A DNA stretch of 64,000 nt from Lachnospiraceae bacterium (GTDB lineage: Bacteria > Bacillota > Clostridia > Lachnospirales > Lachnospiraceae): NCBI GenBank assembly GCA_910575605.1, contig CAJTEW010000003.1, positions 124,001 through 188,000 on the forward strand, in the 5' to 3' direction. The translations under genes and the position numbers were made by a program. The notes below the pieces were generated by a model. The model worked only from the letters and a program-made list of their open reading frames with translations. It was not told where the DNA came from and searched no databases. This document shows positions 1-9,253 of this stretch, in pieces; the first letter of the stretch is position 1, and the number at the start of each line of letters is the position of its first letter.

Positions 1-2
1 AA

Positions 3-290
3 TGTGATTATTACTTTGATATTAATCATGAATCGGAGATGGGATCTGCCGTTAAAAAGGCATTTTTACATAATGAATTAATTTTTGCATTTAACGAGAC
101 TGTACATAACACAGACTTAGTGGCGCAGGAGCATATCTACCCAGCAAAAGAGGCAGCGGGGATGATTGAAGACATACATGCAGTCATGAATAACGAAAAG
201 GCTTTTGACGCGCATTTGCAAAAGCAAAAGGAGGCGGCTTTTTCTGAAAGCGTGGAGAAATATCAGAAATTGGGGGTAATGGAAAGATAG
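3..290 (+). CDS. C-terminal end of an unidentified protein, possibly glycosyltransferase-like (5' partial)
   Basis: The reading frame is open from base 3 at the window edge to the TAG at 288-290, so only the last 95 residues are visible; the first internal ATG is at 39. The visible start reads CDYYFDINHESEMG, and the pattern DINH...A...H...I..F..T.HN recalls the C-terminal region of GtfB-like subunits of accessory-Sec glycosyltransferases and related GT4-fold proteins. That is a memory-based resemblance only. The tail is charged and helical. A terminator follows 44 bases downstream, so this gene ends a transcription unit separate from the ABC transporter behind it. Confidence 0.5.
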   Translation, partial: CDYYFDINHESEMGSAVKKAFLHNELIFAFNETVHNTDLVAQEHIYPAKEAAGMIEDIHAVMNNEKAFDAHLQKQKEAAFSESVEKYQKLGVMER

Positions 291-333
291 AAAAAATGGT
301 TCCCGGCTTTAATTTGACATCGAAATTGCTTTA

Positions 334-366
334 AAACCATCAGTATTAATGACTGGTGGTTTTTTA
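334..366 (+). terminator. Rho-independent terminator
   Basis: An 11-bp stem (334-344 with 352-362, one G-T pair) around a 7-base loop is followed directly by a T run. It closes the partial gene at the left edge and insulates it from the ABC transporter operon. Confidence 0.8.
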
Positions 367-503
367 TATAAAACATGTTGATATATAGATATAATCAATA
401 AATTGTATAGTTTATAAAAATAATCAATTAGACGTAATTTTTCATTAGGACTATGATAGACATGGATAAAAACACGGACAGAGTTATTATATCGGAGGAT
501 GAG

Positions 504-1262
504 ATGAATACTCCTGTTGTAGAAATGAAACAGGTAAAAAAAAGGTTTGGATATATTGAGGCCCTCCGCGGCGTGGACTTTACCGCCTTTAGGGGAGAGG
601 TTACCGCAATTGTGGGAGACAATGGTTCCGGCAAAAGCACGCTCATTAAAATATTGTCAGGAGGTCTTAGGCCAGACGGGGGTGAAATCCGCATTAAGGA
701 CAGGGTGTTTAGTTCTCTTTCTGTAAGGCAGGCAATGGAGCAGGGCATTACTACAGTATATCAGGATTTAGCACTTGATAATTGTAAAGACTGTGCAGGA
801 AATATTTTTCTTGGAAGAGAGATTATGAAACATAGAATTTTTCTTGACCACAGGCTGATGAGGCAAAAGACAGAGGAGCTGCTTAACCGGCTTCATATTT
901 CTATACCGGATATTACGCAGCCGGTGGAAAAGATGTCAGGCGGGCAGAGGCAGGCTTTAGCAGTCGCACGGGCTGTTTATGCAGGAGGGGATATTATGAT
1001 ATTCGATGAGCCAACTTCTGCTATGGGCTTAAAGGAAACCTCCCGCATCATGAAACTGTTTCTGGACTTGAAAAAAGAGGGAAAAACCATTATTCTCATC
1101 AGCCATAATTTATTTCAGGTGTTTGATATTGCTGACAGAATCTGTGTCATACATAACGGACTTTTAGTAGATTCATTTCTTACCAGGGACAGTTCCCCCC
1201 AGAAGCTGCATGAAATGATTGTGGAGAAGGAAGAGGAGATGACAGATGAAGAAATGGTTTAG
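504..1262 (+). CDS. Sugar/nucleoside ABC transporter ATP-binding protein
   Basis: This is a 252-residue ABC ATPase that powers import of a sugar-like solute with the permease and lipoprotein encoded next. Walker A is GDNGSGKS at residues 38-45, the signature is SGGQRQ and Walker B is IMIFDEPTSA. It has one nucleotide-binding domain, whereas RbsA/MglA proteins carry two fused domains of about 500 residues, so it would have to act as a homodimer. An upstream in-frame ATG at 453 exists, but GGAGG at 494-498 sits just before the ATG at 504, which I choose as start. It overlaps the permease gene by 17 bases. Confidence 0.9.
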   Translation: MNTPVVEMKQVKKRFGYIEALRGVDFTAFRGEVTAIVGDNGSGKSTLIKILSGGLRPDGGEIRIKDRVFSSLSVRQAMEQGITTVYQDLALDNCKDCAGNIFLGREIMKHRIFLDHRLMRQKTEELLNRLHISIPDITQPVEKMSGGQRQALAVARAVYAGGDIMIFDEPTSAMGLKETSRIMKLFLDLKKEGKTIILISHNLFQVFDIADRICVIHNGLLVDSFLTRDSSPQKLHEMIVEKEEEMTDEEMV

Positions 1263-2199
1263 CAGATATTCCCAGCAGATATTTCTCTTTGCCGTTATGG
1301 TGCTTATCTGTATCGTCCTGACGGCACAGAGTAAATATTTTCTGACGTGGAAAAATATAAGAAATATTTTAGAGGCCAATAGCTACAGGCTTATCCTTGC
1401 GATCGGAATGACCTTTGTCATAGCTTCCGGTGTGATGGATTTGTCAGCGGGAGCCATTGTATCTATGTGCGGTGTAATTATGGCTGTGGGGCTGCACGCA
1501 GGGCTTTGTGCAGCAGCAGCGGTTATACTGGGAATCTTCTCTGGGGCGGCAATGGGGGCGGCAAATGGAATTCTGATTCATTATACAGGGATTAATTTTT
1601 TTATACTGACACTGGCAGCAAGTGGTATGCTTAGAGGAATTTCACTTATGATTACTGATGGAAAGCCGATTACAAGATTTGGGCAGGAATTTATTTTTCT
1701 TGGAATCGGACGAATCGGAGAAATGCAGCTGTCAGTTATTTTTGCGGTATTGCTTGTGCTGCTTTGTATTCCTCTTATGTTCTATATGAAATGGGGCAAC
1801 TATGTAACTGCTTTAGGGGGCAGTAAGGATGCATTGGAGAAGTCCGGTATCCATGTGGGCTGTTTAAGAATTTCTGTACATATGTTTCTTGGAGCTATGG
1901 CAGCCGTAACTGCAGTTATTATTACGGCCAGGCTGAATTCAGCAGAGCCCAACGCAGGCATGAATATGGAGCTGGATGCAATAACCGCCGTAATTATGGG
2001 AGGTACGGCAATCAGCGGCGGCAGAGCAAGTATTGGAGGAACTGTACTTGCTGTGCTCATTTTGGGCGTAGTACGCAATGGGCTTACACTGATGAGTGTG
2101 TCTTCGGATTATCAGCAGTGGATTACAGGATTTCTGCTTTTGGTGTCCGTATTGATTTCTGAAATTAGGGTCCATAAAACAAGGGTCTTAATGAAATAA
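1246..2199 (+). CDS. RbsC-type ABC transporter permease
   Basis: A 317-residue, very hydrophobic protein with about eight to ten membrane spans, of the BPD_transp_2 family that serves ribose, galactose and nucleoside importers. The stretch GVMDLSAGAIVSMCG near residue 65 is the family's hallmark (the GxDLSVG motif), and TAVIMGGTAISGGRASIGG near residue 245 is the cytoplasmic loop that contacts the ATPase. Its ATG lies inside the end of the ATPase gene with a GGAGGAGA site upstream, implying translational coupling. Confidence 0.9.
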   Translation: MKKWFSRYSQQIFLFAVMVLICIVLTAQSKYFLTWKNIRNILEANSYRLILAIGMTFVIASGVMDLSAGAIVSMCGVIMAVGLHAGLCAAAAVILGIFSGAAMGAANGILIHYTGINFFILTLAASGMLRGISLMITDGKPITRFGQEFIFLGIGRIGEMQLSVIFAVLLVLLCIPLMFYMKWGNYVTALGGSKDALEKSGIHVGCLRISVHMFLGAMAAVTAVIITARLNSAEPNAGMNMELDAITAVIMGGTAISGGRASIGGTVLAVLILGVVRNGLTLMSVSSDYQQWITGFLLLVSVLISEIRVHKTRVLMK

Positions 2200-2223
2200 A
2201 ATGAAAATACAGGAGGATGTATC

Positions 2224-3330
2224 ATGAAGAAAAAAATACTTGCAATTCTGCTTGCAGTAAGCTGTATGGGTATGATGATGACAGGCTGCGCAGGCGGGGA
2301 AGAGGAAAAGGAACCCGAGAAACAGGAAGAGGTTAAAGAGGATGATGGCGGGGAAAGCAAAGAGGCAGAATCTGAATCTGGCGGCGTGGACGCAATTCTT
2401 GCCGATGTTGAAAAGCAGATGAATGATGCATTAGGCGAACTTCCGGAAAGTGGCAAAGGGGAACGCGTTGGTATCCTTATTAGTTCAACAGCAAATGAAT
2501 TCTGGGGAACCATGAAGACACGCTATGAGGAAGCCGGGAAGGAATTAGGAATTGAAGTTGAAGTATTCGAAGCGTCTGCTGAGGATGATGCAGCCGGACA
2601 GCTTGATTCCCTTCAGACAATGATTCCTATGGAATTTGATGCTATTATTGTATCTCCGATAGATGGGACAAACCTGATTCCAGGTATTGTTGCAGCAAAT
2701 GAGGCAGAAATCCCTGTTATTAATCTGGGACCAGGAGTAGATACAGATGCGCTTAAGGATGCAGGCGGACATCTGGATGGAAAGATTACAGTTAATTTTG
2801 AAGAACAGGGAAGCACGGCTGCAAAGGATATGATTTCCCGGATGAAGGACGGCGGAGAGGTTGCTATTCTTTCAGGCCTTGAGGGTGCAGGACAAAGTGT
2901 AGGAAGAACAAATGGAGCGAAGGCTGTATTTGAGGAGACAGATGGAATTGAACTTGTCGCAGAGCAGGCTTGTGACTGGGATACAGAGAAGGCATATGAG
3001 GCTGCAAAGGATATTTTAACGGCACACCCGGAGCTTAAAGGAATTTTTGCATGTAATGATAATATGGCGCTGGCAGCAGTACGCGCTCTTCAAGAGATGG
3101 AAAACAAGGACGTTATGGTGTATGGAGTTGACTATACCTCTGATGCAAAGGCGGCTATCGAGGAAGGAACTATGATGGGAAGTATGACGTACTCAAGCAC
3201 TATTTATACAAAGGCGGCAGAGGAGATGGCAATGCTTCTGGTACAAGGAAAGACCTTCGACGCACCAGTATATCTTCCCCTTACGCTTGTAAATCAGGAT
3301 AACATAGCTGAATTTGACGGATGGAGATAA
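2224..3330 (+). CDS. Sugar-binding lipoprotein of an ABC importer (RbsB/PBP1 family)
   Basis: A 368-residue extracellular solute-binding protein. A signal peptide (MKKKILAILLAVSCMG) ends in a lipobox with the cysteine of MTGC, so the mature protein is lipid-anchored. A Glu/Lys-rich linker (residues 25-50) precedes a periplasmic-binding-protein type I fold: GILISSTANEFWGTMK, then DAIIVSPIDGTNLIPGI and IFACNDNMALAAVRAL, all typical of ribose/galactose/autoinducer-2 binders. The RBS is AGGAGG at about 2211. It completes the three-gene importer. The neighbouring enzyme suggests a nucleoside or ribosyl ligand, which is an inference. Confidence 0.9.
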   Translation: MKKKILAILLAVSCMGMMMTGCAGGEEEKEPEKQEEVKEDDGGESKEAESESGGVDAILADVEKQMNDALGELPESGKGERVGILISSTANEFWGTMKTRYEEAGKELGIEVEVFEASAEDDAAGQLDSLQTMIPMEFDAIIVSPIDGTNLIPGIVAANEAEIPVINLGPGVDTDALKDAGGHLDGKITVNFEEQGSTAAKDMISRMKDGGEVAILSGLEGAGQSVGRTNGAKAVFEETDGIELVAEQACDWDTEKAYEAAKDILTAHPELKGIFACNDNMALAAVRALQEMENKDVMVYGVDYTSDAKAAIEEGTMMGSMTYSSTIYTKAAEEMAMLLVQGKTFDAPVYLPLTLVNQDNIAEFDGWR

Positions 3331-3334
3331 TAAG

Positions 3335-4087
3335 GTGAAATGTCTGATAGAAACAGCGCTTCTGACCCACGGTCTGAAGTCTGTAACAAACGAGGAAATA
3401 CGTAAGGCATGGACAGAAGGGCACGAGAATCTTGCATGGGTATCAGAGGGCAGGATTGTCATCGGCGGAATAGATCAGTATCTAGAGTTCAGAAAGAGAG
3501 CGAAGGAGCTTATCCGCATAGACTGTGATTTGCTGGATAGCGCCCTAAAGGAAGGCCTTTCCGGCGCTCTGACAGCCTCCGGTACTATGAAGGTATGTCA
3601 GAAGCTTAAGGTTCCTTTTGCGGTAACCTGCGGAATGGGTGGAATCGGTGAGATTAAAGGGGAGGAATTGTGCCCCGACCTTCCAGCCTTGGCCGACCTT
3701 CCGGTTTCTTTAATCTCTGCTGGCCCTAAGGATATGCTGGACAGAAAACAGACTATCTCATGGCTGATAAACCACGGCGTTACAGTGTTGGGGGCAGAAA
3801 GAGACTATTGTACCGGGTATATTTTTACCGGTGAAAGGATAGAACTCCAGGGTGTGTATAAAGGCGAAGCAAAGCCGCCGCTTTTGATTATCAATGAGAT
3901 CGAAGAAGATAAAAGAGTGCAGGACAGGGGTATTCTTGTGGCAGCAGTAAATGCAGGCAGGGAGGCTGAACAGGAAGGAAAGTATTATCATCCTGCGGTA
4001 AATGGAAAGATAGATGAGCTGACAGGCGGATATTCCTCCCGGCTGCAGTTGGAAGCCTTATTAAAAAATGCTAAGTTTTTGTGTTAG
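3335..4087 (+). CDS. Pseudouridine-5'-phosphate glycosidase-like protein (PsuG/IndA family)
   Basis: A 250-residue protein resembling PsuG, which cleaves pseudouridine 5'-phosphate to uracil and ribose 5-phosphate. Family features visible are SGALTASGTM, VTCGMGGIGEIKG, the lysine-containing SAGPKDMLD (matching the AGxKxxLD catalytic-lysine region), and the step LINHGVTVLGAERDYCTGY. It is about 50 residues shorter than typical PsuG, mostly at the N terminus. I place the start at GTG 3335, behind GGAG 3323-3326, rather than TTG 3314. Adjacency to a PBP1-type importer suggests nucleoside salvage. No PsuK kinase is visible nearby, so the substrate is uncertain. Confidence 0.75.
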   Translation: MKCLIETALLTHGLKSVTNEEIRKAWTEGHENLAWVSEGRIVIGGIDQYLEFRKRAKELIRIDCDLLDSALKEGLSGALTASGTMKVCQKLKVPFAVTCGMGGIGEIKGEELCPDLPALADLPVSLISAGPKDMLDRKQTISWLINHGVTVLGAERDYCTGYIFTGERIELQGVYKGEAKPPLLIINEIEEDKRVQDRGILVAAVNAGREAEQEGKYYHPAVNGKIDELTGGYSSRLQLEALLKNAKFLC

Positions 4088-4097
4088 CTGTTATGGA

Positions 4098-4132
4098 AAT
4101 CACCTCGGTTATTTGACCGGGGTGATTTTTTA
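4098..4132 (+). terminator. Rho-independent terminator
   Basis: A 12-bp near-perfect stem (4098-4109 with 4116-4127), 6-base loop and T run close the ABC transporter/PsuG-like operon. Confidence 0.85.
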
Positions 4133-4224
4133 ATATAATCGGTGTTAGTCTGCCTGCATGGCAGCAGTATGCAAATAAACACAACAATCTTCCTTCGGAT
4201 AATTCTCATAAAATCTTATGAATC

Positions 4225-4253
4225 TTGTATTACCTGAAAATATTTGGTATATT
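4225..4253 (+). promoter_or_regulatory. Sigma-A-type promoter of the carbohydrate-binding protein gene
   Basis: TTGTAT (4225-4230) and TATATT (4248-4253) are separated by exactly 17 bases and lie 30 bases before the ATG at 4283. The rest of the 4,133-4,224 gap shows nothing else that I can identify. Confidence 0.65.
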
Positions 4254-4282
4254 ATTAATAGGACATACAGGAGGAATGAGAT

Positions 4283-4897
4283 ATGAAGGTTGAAATCATA
4301 AAAAATGTGGCAGAACTAGAATCAATAACTCCGTTTCATGTGGATCATCTTCTGTGGGGAACAAAAAGTATTCCTAAAACATATGGATATATAGGATTTG
4401 TGCCGGGCGACGCATTTTATCTGAAGATGATATGTGAGGAGAGGGAGCCTCTATGTACATATACCCATGATATGGATCCTGTATACAGGGACAGTGCTAT
4501 GGAGGCCTTTTTCCAGTTCGAATCAAAGATAGAAAGACTGCAGGCGGTATATCTTAACTTTGAGACGAATTCTGGCGGCGCGCTTCTGGCAGGCTGTGGA
4601 AAAGAAAGGATTTACCGCTCCTATTTTACAAAGGATATGTGCCGGGCCCTTCAGAGCTCTGCGAAGGTGGAGAAGGATTTGTGGACGTGGGAAATGAAGT
4701 TGCCGGTTTCCATATTGGAGGAGATATACGGCCCTCTTCACCTGGAGGAAGGAAGTACCTTCACCTGTAATTTTTACAAAATATCGGAGACGAAGGAGAT
4801 TGAGCATTATGCTTCCTATTCACCTATACTTTCAGAGATTCCAAGCTTTCATCTGACGGAATTTTTTGAGACTGCAATTATTACAAAGACACAATAG
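4283..4897 (+). CDS. Carbohydrate-binding family 9-like protein
   Basis: A 204-residue protein without signal peptide or membrane segment. The layout (FHVDHLLWG near the start, a Tyr/Phe-rich beta-sandwich, YLNFETNSGGALLAG in the middle, and a Trp-Glu strand LWTWEMKLPVSILEE before a tail with CNFYKISE) resembles the family-9-like carbohydrate-binding proteins (CBF-like-2) found beside glycan-use genes in Lachnospiraceae. It has its own promoter and terminator. A cytoplasmic sugar-binding or sensing role beside the GH112 pathway is an inference. Confidence 0.65.
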   Translation: MKVEIIKNVAELESITPFHVDHLLWGTKSIPKTYGYIGFVPGDAFYLKMICEEREPLCTYTHDMDPVYRDSAMEAFFQFESKIERLQAVYLNFETNSGGALLAGCGKERIYRSYFTKDMCRALQSSAKVEKDLWTWEMKLPVSILEEIYGPLHLEEGSTFTCNFYKISETKEIEHYASYSPILSEIPSFHLTEFFETAIITKTQ

Positions 4898-4906
4898 AAA
4901 TGCCGG

Positions 4907-4949
4907 AAAATGGCTGTGATTGTGAAATACACATTACAGCTGTTTTTTT
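4907..4949 (+). terminator. Rho-independent terminator
   Basis: An imperfect stem pairing GCTGT/ACAGC arms, extended with one bulge through 4907-4924 and 4930-4942, is followed by seven T. It separates the binding-protein gene from the galacto-N-biose operon. Confidence 0.65.
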
Positions 4950-5013
4950 GATTGACGGAGCAGGAAAAAATGAGTATCCTTATAATTAGGAATGATAGAA
5001 AAGGAGTATGTCA

Positions 5014-7176
5014 ATGAATGAACGGACAAGAGGAAGAGTTACAATCCCAACCGATGTAGACGTAGTGCCAGAGACTTTAAAGCTTGTAGAGCGGTGGGGG
5101 GCAGATGCAATCCGTGACTGCGACGGCACGGAATACCCGGAGGAGCTTAAAACTGTGGATGCAAAGGTATATTCTACGTATTACACTACGAGGAAGGATA
5201 ATGCATGGGCGAAGGCCAATCCGGATGAGATTCAGCAGATGTATATTATGACTCCATTTTACAATGCGGTGAGGGATGTTTTAAGAATCCATTTGATGAA
5301 CCATCTTTATCCAGATATGCTTGCAGTAAATGCACGGGACGATATTAAGAGATGGTGGGAGGTTATAGACCGGACGACAGGAGAGACAGTGTCTTGTGAG
5401 AACTGGAGCTATGAGGAGGAGACAGGAGATGTTGTCATCTCCCATGCAAAAGCTTTTCATGACTATACGGTAAGCTTTCTGGCCTATATTATGTGGGACC
5501 CGGTGCATATGTATAATGCGGTGACCAATGACTGGAAGGACGTGGAGAAGCAGATTACCTTTGATGTGAGACAGCCTAAGACACGAGATTTTTCCATGAA
5601 ACGGCTGCGGAAATATATTGAGGATAATCCCCATATTGATGTTATCCGCTATACTACATTTTTCCATCAGTTTACTTTGATTTTTGACGAGCTGGCAAGA
5701 GAAAAATATGTAGACTGGTACGGGTATTCAGCTTCTGTAAGCCCCTATATTCTTGAGAAGTTCGAGAAGGAATATGGTTATAAGTTCCGGCCGGAATTTA
5801 TTATTGATCAGGGATATATGAATAATACCTACCGCGTACCCTCTAAGGAATTCCTGGATTTCCAGGAGTTTCAGAGAAAAGAGGTAGCACTTCTTGCAAA
5901 AGAGATGGTAGATATTACCCATGAATGTGGCAAGGAAGCCATGATGTTCCTAGGAGATCACTGGATTGGAACAGAGCCCTTTATGGATGAGTTTAAAAAG
6001 ATTGGCCTTGACGCGGTTGTGGGCAGTGTCGGAAATGGAGCAACTCTGAGGCTCATCAGTGACATTGAAGGGGTGAGGTATAGAGAGGGTCGTTTTCTTC
6101 CCTATTTCTTCCCGGATACATTTCATGAGGGAGGCGACCCGGTGAAGGAAGCAAAGGTAAACTGGGTGACTGCAAGAAGGGCAATTTTGAGAAAGCCTAT
6201 TGACCGCATCGGATATGGCGGATATTTAAAACTTGCTATGGAGTTTCCTGAGTTTATAGATTATGTGGAAAGTGTGTGCGACGAATTCCGAACTCTTTAT
6301 GAGAACATTAAGGGAACTGTGCCCTACTGTGTAAAGAGAGTTGCTGTGCTGAATTGCTGGGGAAAGATGCGTGCATGGGGAAACCATATGGTGCACCATG
6401 CAATTTACTATAAACAGAATTACTCTTATGCCGGAATTATTGAAGCACTTAGCGGAGCCCCCTTTGACGTAAGATATATAAGCTTTGACGATATCAGGGA
6501 GAACCCGGCGGTTCTTAATGATATTGATGTTATTTTAAATGTAGGAGATGCCTATACTGCATACAGCGGCGGGGAAAACTGGAAGGATGAGAGGATTTTG
6601 ACAGCTGTGAAGCAGTTTATTTACAGCGGCGGAGGTTTTATAGGAGTAGGAGAGCCTTCGGCGTATCAGTGGGAGGGCCGTTTTTTTCAGCTTTCCGGTG
6701 TTATGGGAGTGGAAGAAGAGACAGGATTTACTTTGAATGTGGACAAATATAACTGGGAAGAGCATAAGCATTTTATTACAGAGGACTGTGACGGCAAGAT
6801 TGATTTTGGAGAGGGTAAGAAGAATATTTTCGCTCTGGAAAGTGCATTGGTAATCTGTGAGGAGAACAAAGGAGTACAGCTTGCGGTAAATGAGTTTGGC
6901 AGCGGAAGAAGTGTATATATCAGCGGTCTGCCTTATAGCTTTACGAACAGCCGGCTTTTATACCGTGCGATTCTCTGGGGAGCGGGAAGCGAGGATAAGC
7001 TTTATCATTGGTTCAGTACAAATGTGAACGTGGAGGTGCACGCCTATATAGAGAATGGAAAATACTGTGTTGTGAACAACACTTATGAGCCGCAGCAGAC
7101 AACCATTTACAAAGGCGACGGGACAAGCTTTGACATACAGCTTGCAGAAAATGAAATTGTTTGGTATACAATCTGA
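5014..7176 (+). CDS. gnpA: 1,3-beta-galactosyl-N-acetylhexosamine phosphorylase (GH112)
   Basis: A 720-residue cytoplasmic phosphorylase that splits galacto-N-biose or lacto-N-biose I with phosphate, giving galactose 1-phosphate and GalNAc or GlcNAc. The N terminus GRVTIPTDVDVVPETLKL and RWGADAIRDCDGTEYPEE is the strongly conserved opening of the family, and the length matches (about 720-750). The AAGGAG at 5001-5006 is too close to ATG 5008 but well spaced for ATG 5014, which I use. No signal peptide is present, so the disaccharide must be imported. It heads a tight four-gene operon encoding the rest of the pathway. Confidence 0.93.
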   Translation: MNERTRGRVTIPTDVDVVPETLKLVERWGADAIRDCDGTEYPEELKTVDAKVYSTYYTTRKDNAWAKANPDEIQQMYIMTPFYNAVRDVLRIHLMNHLYPDMLAVNARDDIKRWWEVIDRTTGETVSCENWSYEEETGDVVISHAKAFHDYTVSFLAYIMWDPVHMYNAVTNDWKDVEKQITFDVRQPKTRDFSMKRLRKYIEDNPHIDVIRYTTFFHQFTLIFDELAREKYVDWYGYSASVSPYILEKFEKEYGYKFRPEFIIDQGYMNNTYRVPSKEFLDFQEFQRKEVALLAKEMVDITHECGKEAMMFLGDHWIGTEPFMDEFKKIGLDAVVGSVGNGATLRLISDIEGVRYREGRFLPYFFPDTFHEGGDPVKEAKVNWVTARRAILRKPIDRIGYGGYLKLAMEFPEFIDYVESVCDEFRTLYENIKGTVPYCVKRVAVLNCWGKMRAWGNHMVHHAIYYKQNYSYAGIIEALSGAPFDVRYISFDDIRENPAVLNDIDVILNVGDAYTAYSGGENWKDERILTAVKQFIYSGGGFIGVGEPSAYQWEGRFFQLSGVMGVEEETGFTLNVDKYNWEEHKHFITEDCDGKIDFGEGKKNIFALESALVICEENKGVQLAVNEFGSGRSVYISGLPYSFTNSRLLYRAILWGAGSEDKLYHWFSTNVNVEVHAYIENGKYCVVNNTYEPQQTTIYKGDGTSFDIQLAENEIVWYTI

Positions 7177-7196
7177 TATTTAAGGAGGATTTTAAG

Positions 7197-8123
7197 ATGA
7201 ATAAACCAGTATTAGTGATTATGGCGGCGGGAATGGGAAGCCGTTACGGAGGCCTTAAGCAGCTTGACCCGGTAGATGATGATGGGCATATTATTATGGA
7301 TTTTTCCATGTATGATGCAAAAAGAGCGGGCTTCGAGAAGGTAATTTTTATTATTAAGAAGGAAATCGAGGAAGATTTCAAAGAGGCAGTGGGAAATCGT
7401 ATGTCTCAGTTTATGGAGGTGGAATATGCCTTTCAGGAGGTAGCAGAACTGCCTGATGGATACGGCGTGCCGGAAGGAAGAACAAAGCCGTGGGGAACAG
7501 CCCATGCAGTTCTTTGCTGCATAGACAAAATAGATGGTCCATTTGCAGTGATTAATGCAGATGATTATTATGGTTCGGAGGCATTTGGGCTTATTTATAA
7601 TTATCTGTCAGAGCACGAGGATGATGAGAAGTACCGCTATACGATGGTTGGATATAAGCTTGGCAACACAGTGACAGATAACGGTCATGTGTCCCGGGGA
7701 ATCTGCGAGACTAACGAGGCAGGAGAGCTTACAGGTGTCTGTGAGAGAACGAAGATTGAAAAACGGGGCGGCGGCATTGAATATCTGGATGATGATGATA
7801 CAACCTGGATTCCGGTTTCGGAGGATACGGTAGTGTCCATGAATATGTGGGGCTTTACAAAAAGCTTTCTAAATGAAATTAAGGATGGTTTCCCTGCATT
7901 TCTTGACAAGGGGCTTAAGGAGAACCCAATGAAATGTGAGTATTTTCTTCCGGCAGTTGTAAGCCGTCTTCTTGATGAAGGCCGCGCATCTGTGGCAGTG
8001 CTTAAGTCGGCGGATAAATGGTACGGCATTACCTATAAAGAGGATAAGCCTGTAGTAGTAGAGGCAATACGTAAGATGAAAGAAGAAGGGCTCTACCCAG
8101 AGCACCTGTGGGAGGAGAAGTAA
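7197..8123 (+). CDS. Sugar-1-phosphate nucleotidyltransferase of the GNB/LNB pathway
   Basis: A 308-residue nucleotidyltransferase with an N-terminal signature VIMAAGMGSRYGGLKQLDP (GxGxRxxxLK) and INADDYYG as the metal-binding Asp region. In bifidobacterial and clostridial GNB operons this position holds the enzyme that joins hexose 1-phosphate to UMP. By context it would make UDP-Gal/UDP-GlcNAc from the products of the phosphorylase and kinase. ATG 7197 follows TAAGGAGG at 7181-7188; an upstream in-frame TTG at 7161 lies inside gnpA and is rejected. The next gene starts at the base after its stop. Confidence 0.85.
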   Translation: MNKPVLVIMAAGMGSRYGGLKQLDPVDDDGHIIMDFSMYDAKRAGFEKVIFIIKKEIEEDFKEAVGNRMSQFMEVEYAFQEVAELPDGYGVPEGRTKPWGTAHAVLCCIDKIDGPFAVINADDYYGSEAFGLIYNYLSEHEDDEKYRYTMVGYKLGNTVTDNGHVSRGICETNEAGELTGVCERTKIEKRGGGIEYLDDDDTTWIPVSEDTVVSMNMWGFTKSFLNEIKDGFPAFLDKGLKENPMKCEYFLPAVVSRLLDEGRASVAVLKSADKWYGITYKEDKPVVVEAIRKMKEEGLYPEHLWEEK

Positions 8124-9236
8124 ATGGCGGCAGTGAAAGAGGAACAGCTTCAGGAAGTGATTGATAATTTTAAATATAAGGGGACACTTACAGATAAGCG
8201 TCCTTATGGAAGCGGGCATATTAATGATACATACCTGCTTACCTTTGAGGATGAGGCGGGAGGAGAGATGAGGATTATTCTTCAAAGAATGAATAAGACG
8301 GTGTTTCCTAAGCCAGTAGAATTGATGGAAAATATTATGAATGTCACATCATATCTCCGAAAGAGGATTGTGGAAAGAGGCGGTGACCCGTTAAGAGAGA
8401 CTCTGAACGTAATTCCTGGACCAGACGGAAAGGCCTATTATGTAGATTCAGAGGGAGAATACTGGCGTTCTTATATTTTTATTACGGATGCTGTCAGCTA
8501 TGACCAGGTAGAAAAGCCAGAGCACTTTTACCAGAGTGCAGTTGCCTTTGGGAATTTCCAACAACTTCTGGCAGAATTTCCAGCAGAAACTCTTCATGAG
8601 ACTATAGAAGGCTTTCATGATACGAAGGCGAGATTTGCAGTGTTTAAAAAGGCAGTAGAAGAGGATAAGATGGGAAGAGCTGCTTCTGTTCAGAAGGAGA
8701 TAGAGTTTGTTTTGGAAAGAGAAGATGTGGCAGATTATTTTGGGGACCTTCAGGCGAAGGGTGAGCTTCCTTTACGTGTTACCCACAATGACACGAAGCT
8801 GAATAATATTATGATTGATAACGAAAGCGGGAAGGGAATCTGTGTCATTGATTTGGATACTGTTATGCCGGGACTTGTGATGAATGATTTCGGTGATTCT
8901 ATCCGGTTCGGAGCCAGTACAGCGGCGGAGGACGAGCAGGATTTAAGTAAGGTGTCCTTAAAGCTGGAGCTGTTTGAGCTGTATGCGAAGGGATTCATAG
9001 AGGGCTGCGGCGGAAGGCTTACGGAAAAGGAAATAGAGCTTATGCCTATGGGGGCAAAGGTCATGACCTTTGAGTGCGGCATGCGTTTTCTTACAGATTA
9101 TCTTCAAGGGGATACGTATTTTAAAATCCACAGGACTCATCATAATCTTGACAGATGCCGCACACAGTTTAAGCTGGTTGAAGATATGGAAAATAAGTGG
9201 TATACTATGCAGGAGATCATAAAAAAATGTAATTAG
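8124..9236 (+). CDS. nahK: N-acetylhexosamine 1-kinase-like protein (NahK)
   Basis: A 370-residue kinase of the aminoglycoside-phosphotransferase fold. The catalytic loop is [13 protein letters not shown] (around residue 220) and the metal motif is [11 protein letters not shown], followed by [11 protein letters not shown]. These match NahK/LnpB, which phosphorylates GlcNAc or GalNAc at C1 with ATP. It starts immediately after the nucleotidyltransferase stop with GAGGAG as RBS, so it is co-translated. It supplies the HexNAc 1-phosphate used by the preceding enzyme. Confidence 0.88.
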   Translation: MAAVKEEQLQEVIDNFKYKGTLTDKRPYGSGHINDTYLLTFEDEAGGEMRIILQRMNKTVFPKPVELMENIMNVTSYLRKRIVERGGDPLRETLNVIPGPDGKAYYVDSEGEYWRSYIFITDAVSYDQVEKPEHFYQSAVAFGNFQQLLAEFPAETLHETIEGFHDTKARFAVFKKAVEEDKMGRAASVQKEIEFVLEREDVADYFGDLQAKGELPLRVTHNDTKLNNIMIDNESGKGICVIDLDTVMPGLVMNDFGDSIRFGASTAAEDEQDLSKVSLKLELFELYAKGFIEGCGGRLTEKEIELMPMGAKVMTFECGMRFLTDYLQGDTYFKIHRTHHNLDRCRTQFKLVEDMENKWYTMQEIIKKCN

Positions 9237-9253
9237 TCAGGAGGCAGGATAAC

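Noticed and set aside
3314-3334. TTG 3314 as start of the PsuG-like gene
   Set aside because: It lies within the preceding lipoprotein gene without a spaced RBS, whereas GTG 3335 has GGAG at 3323-3326.
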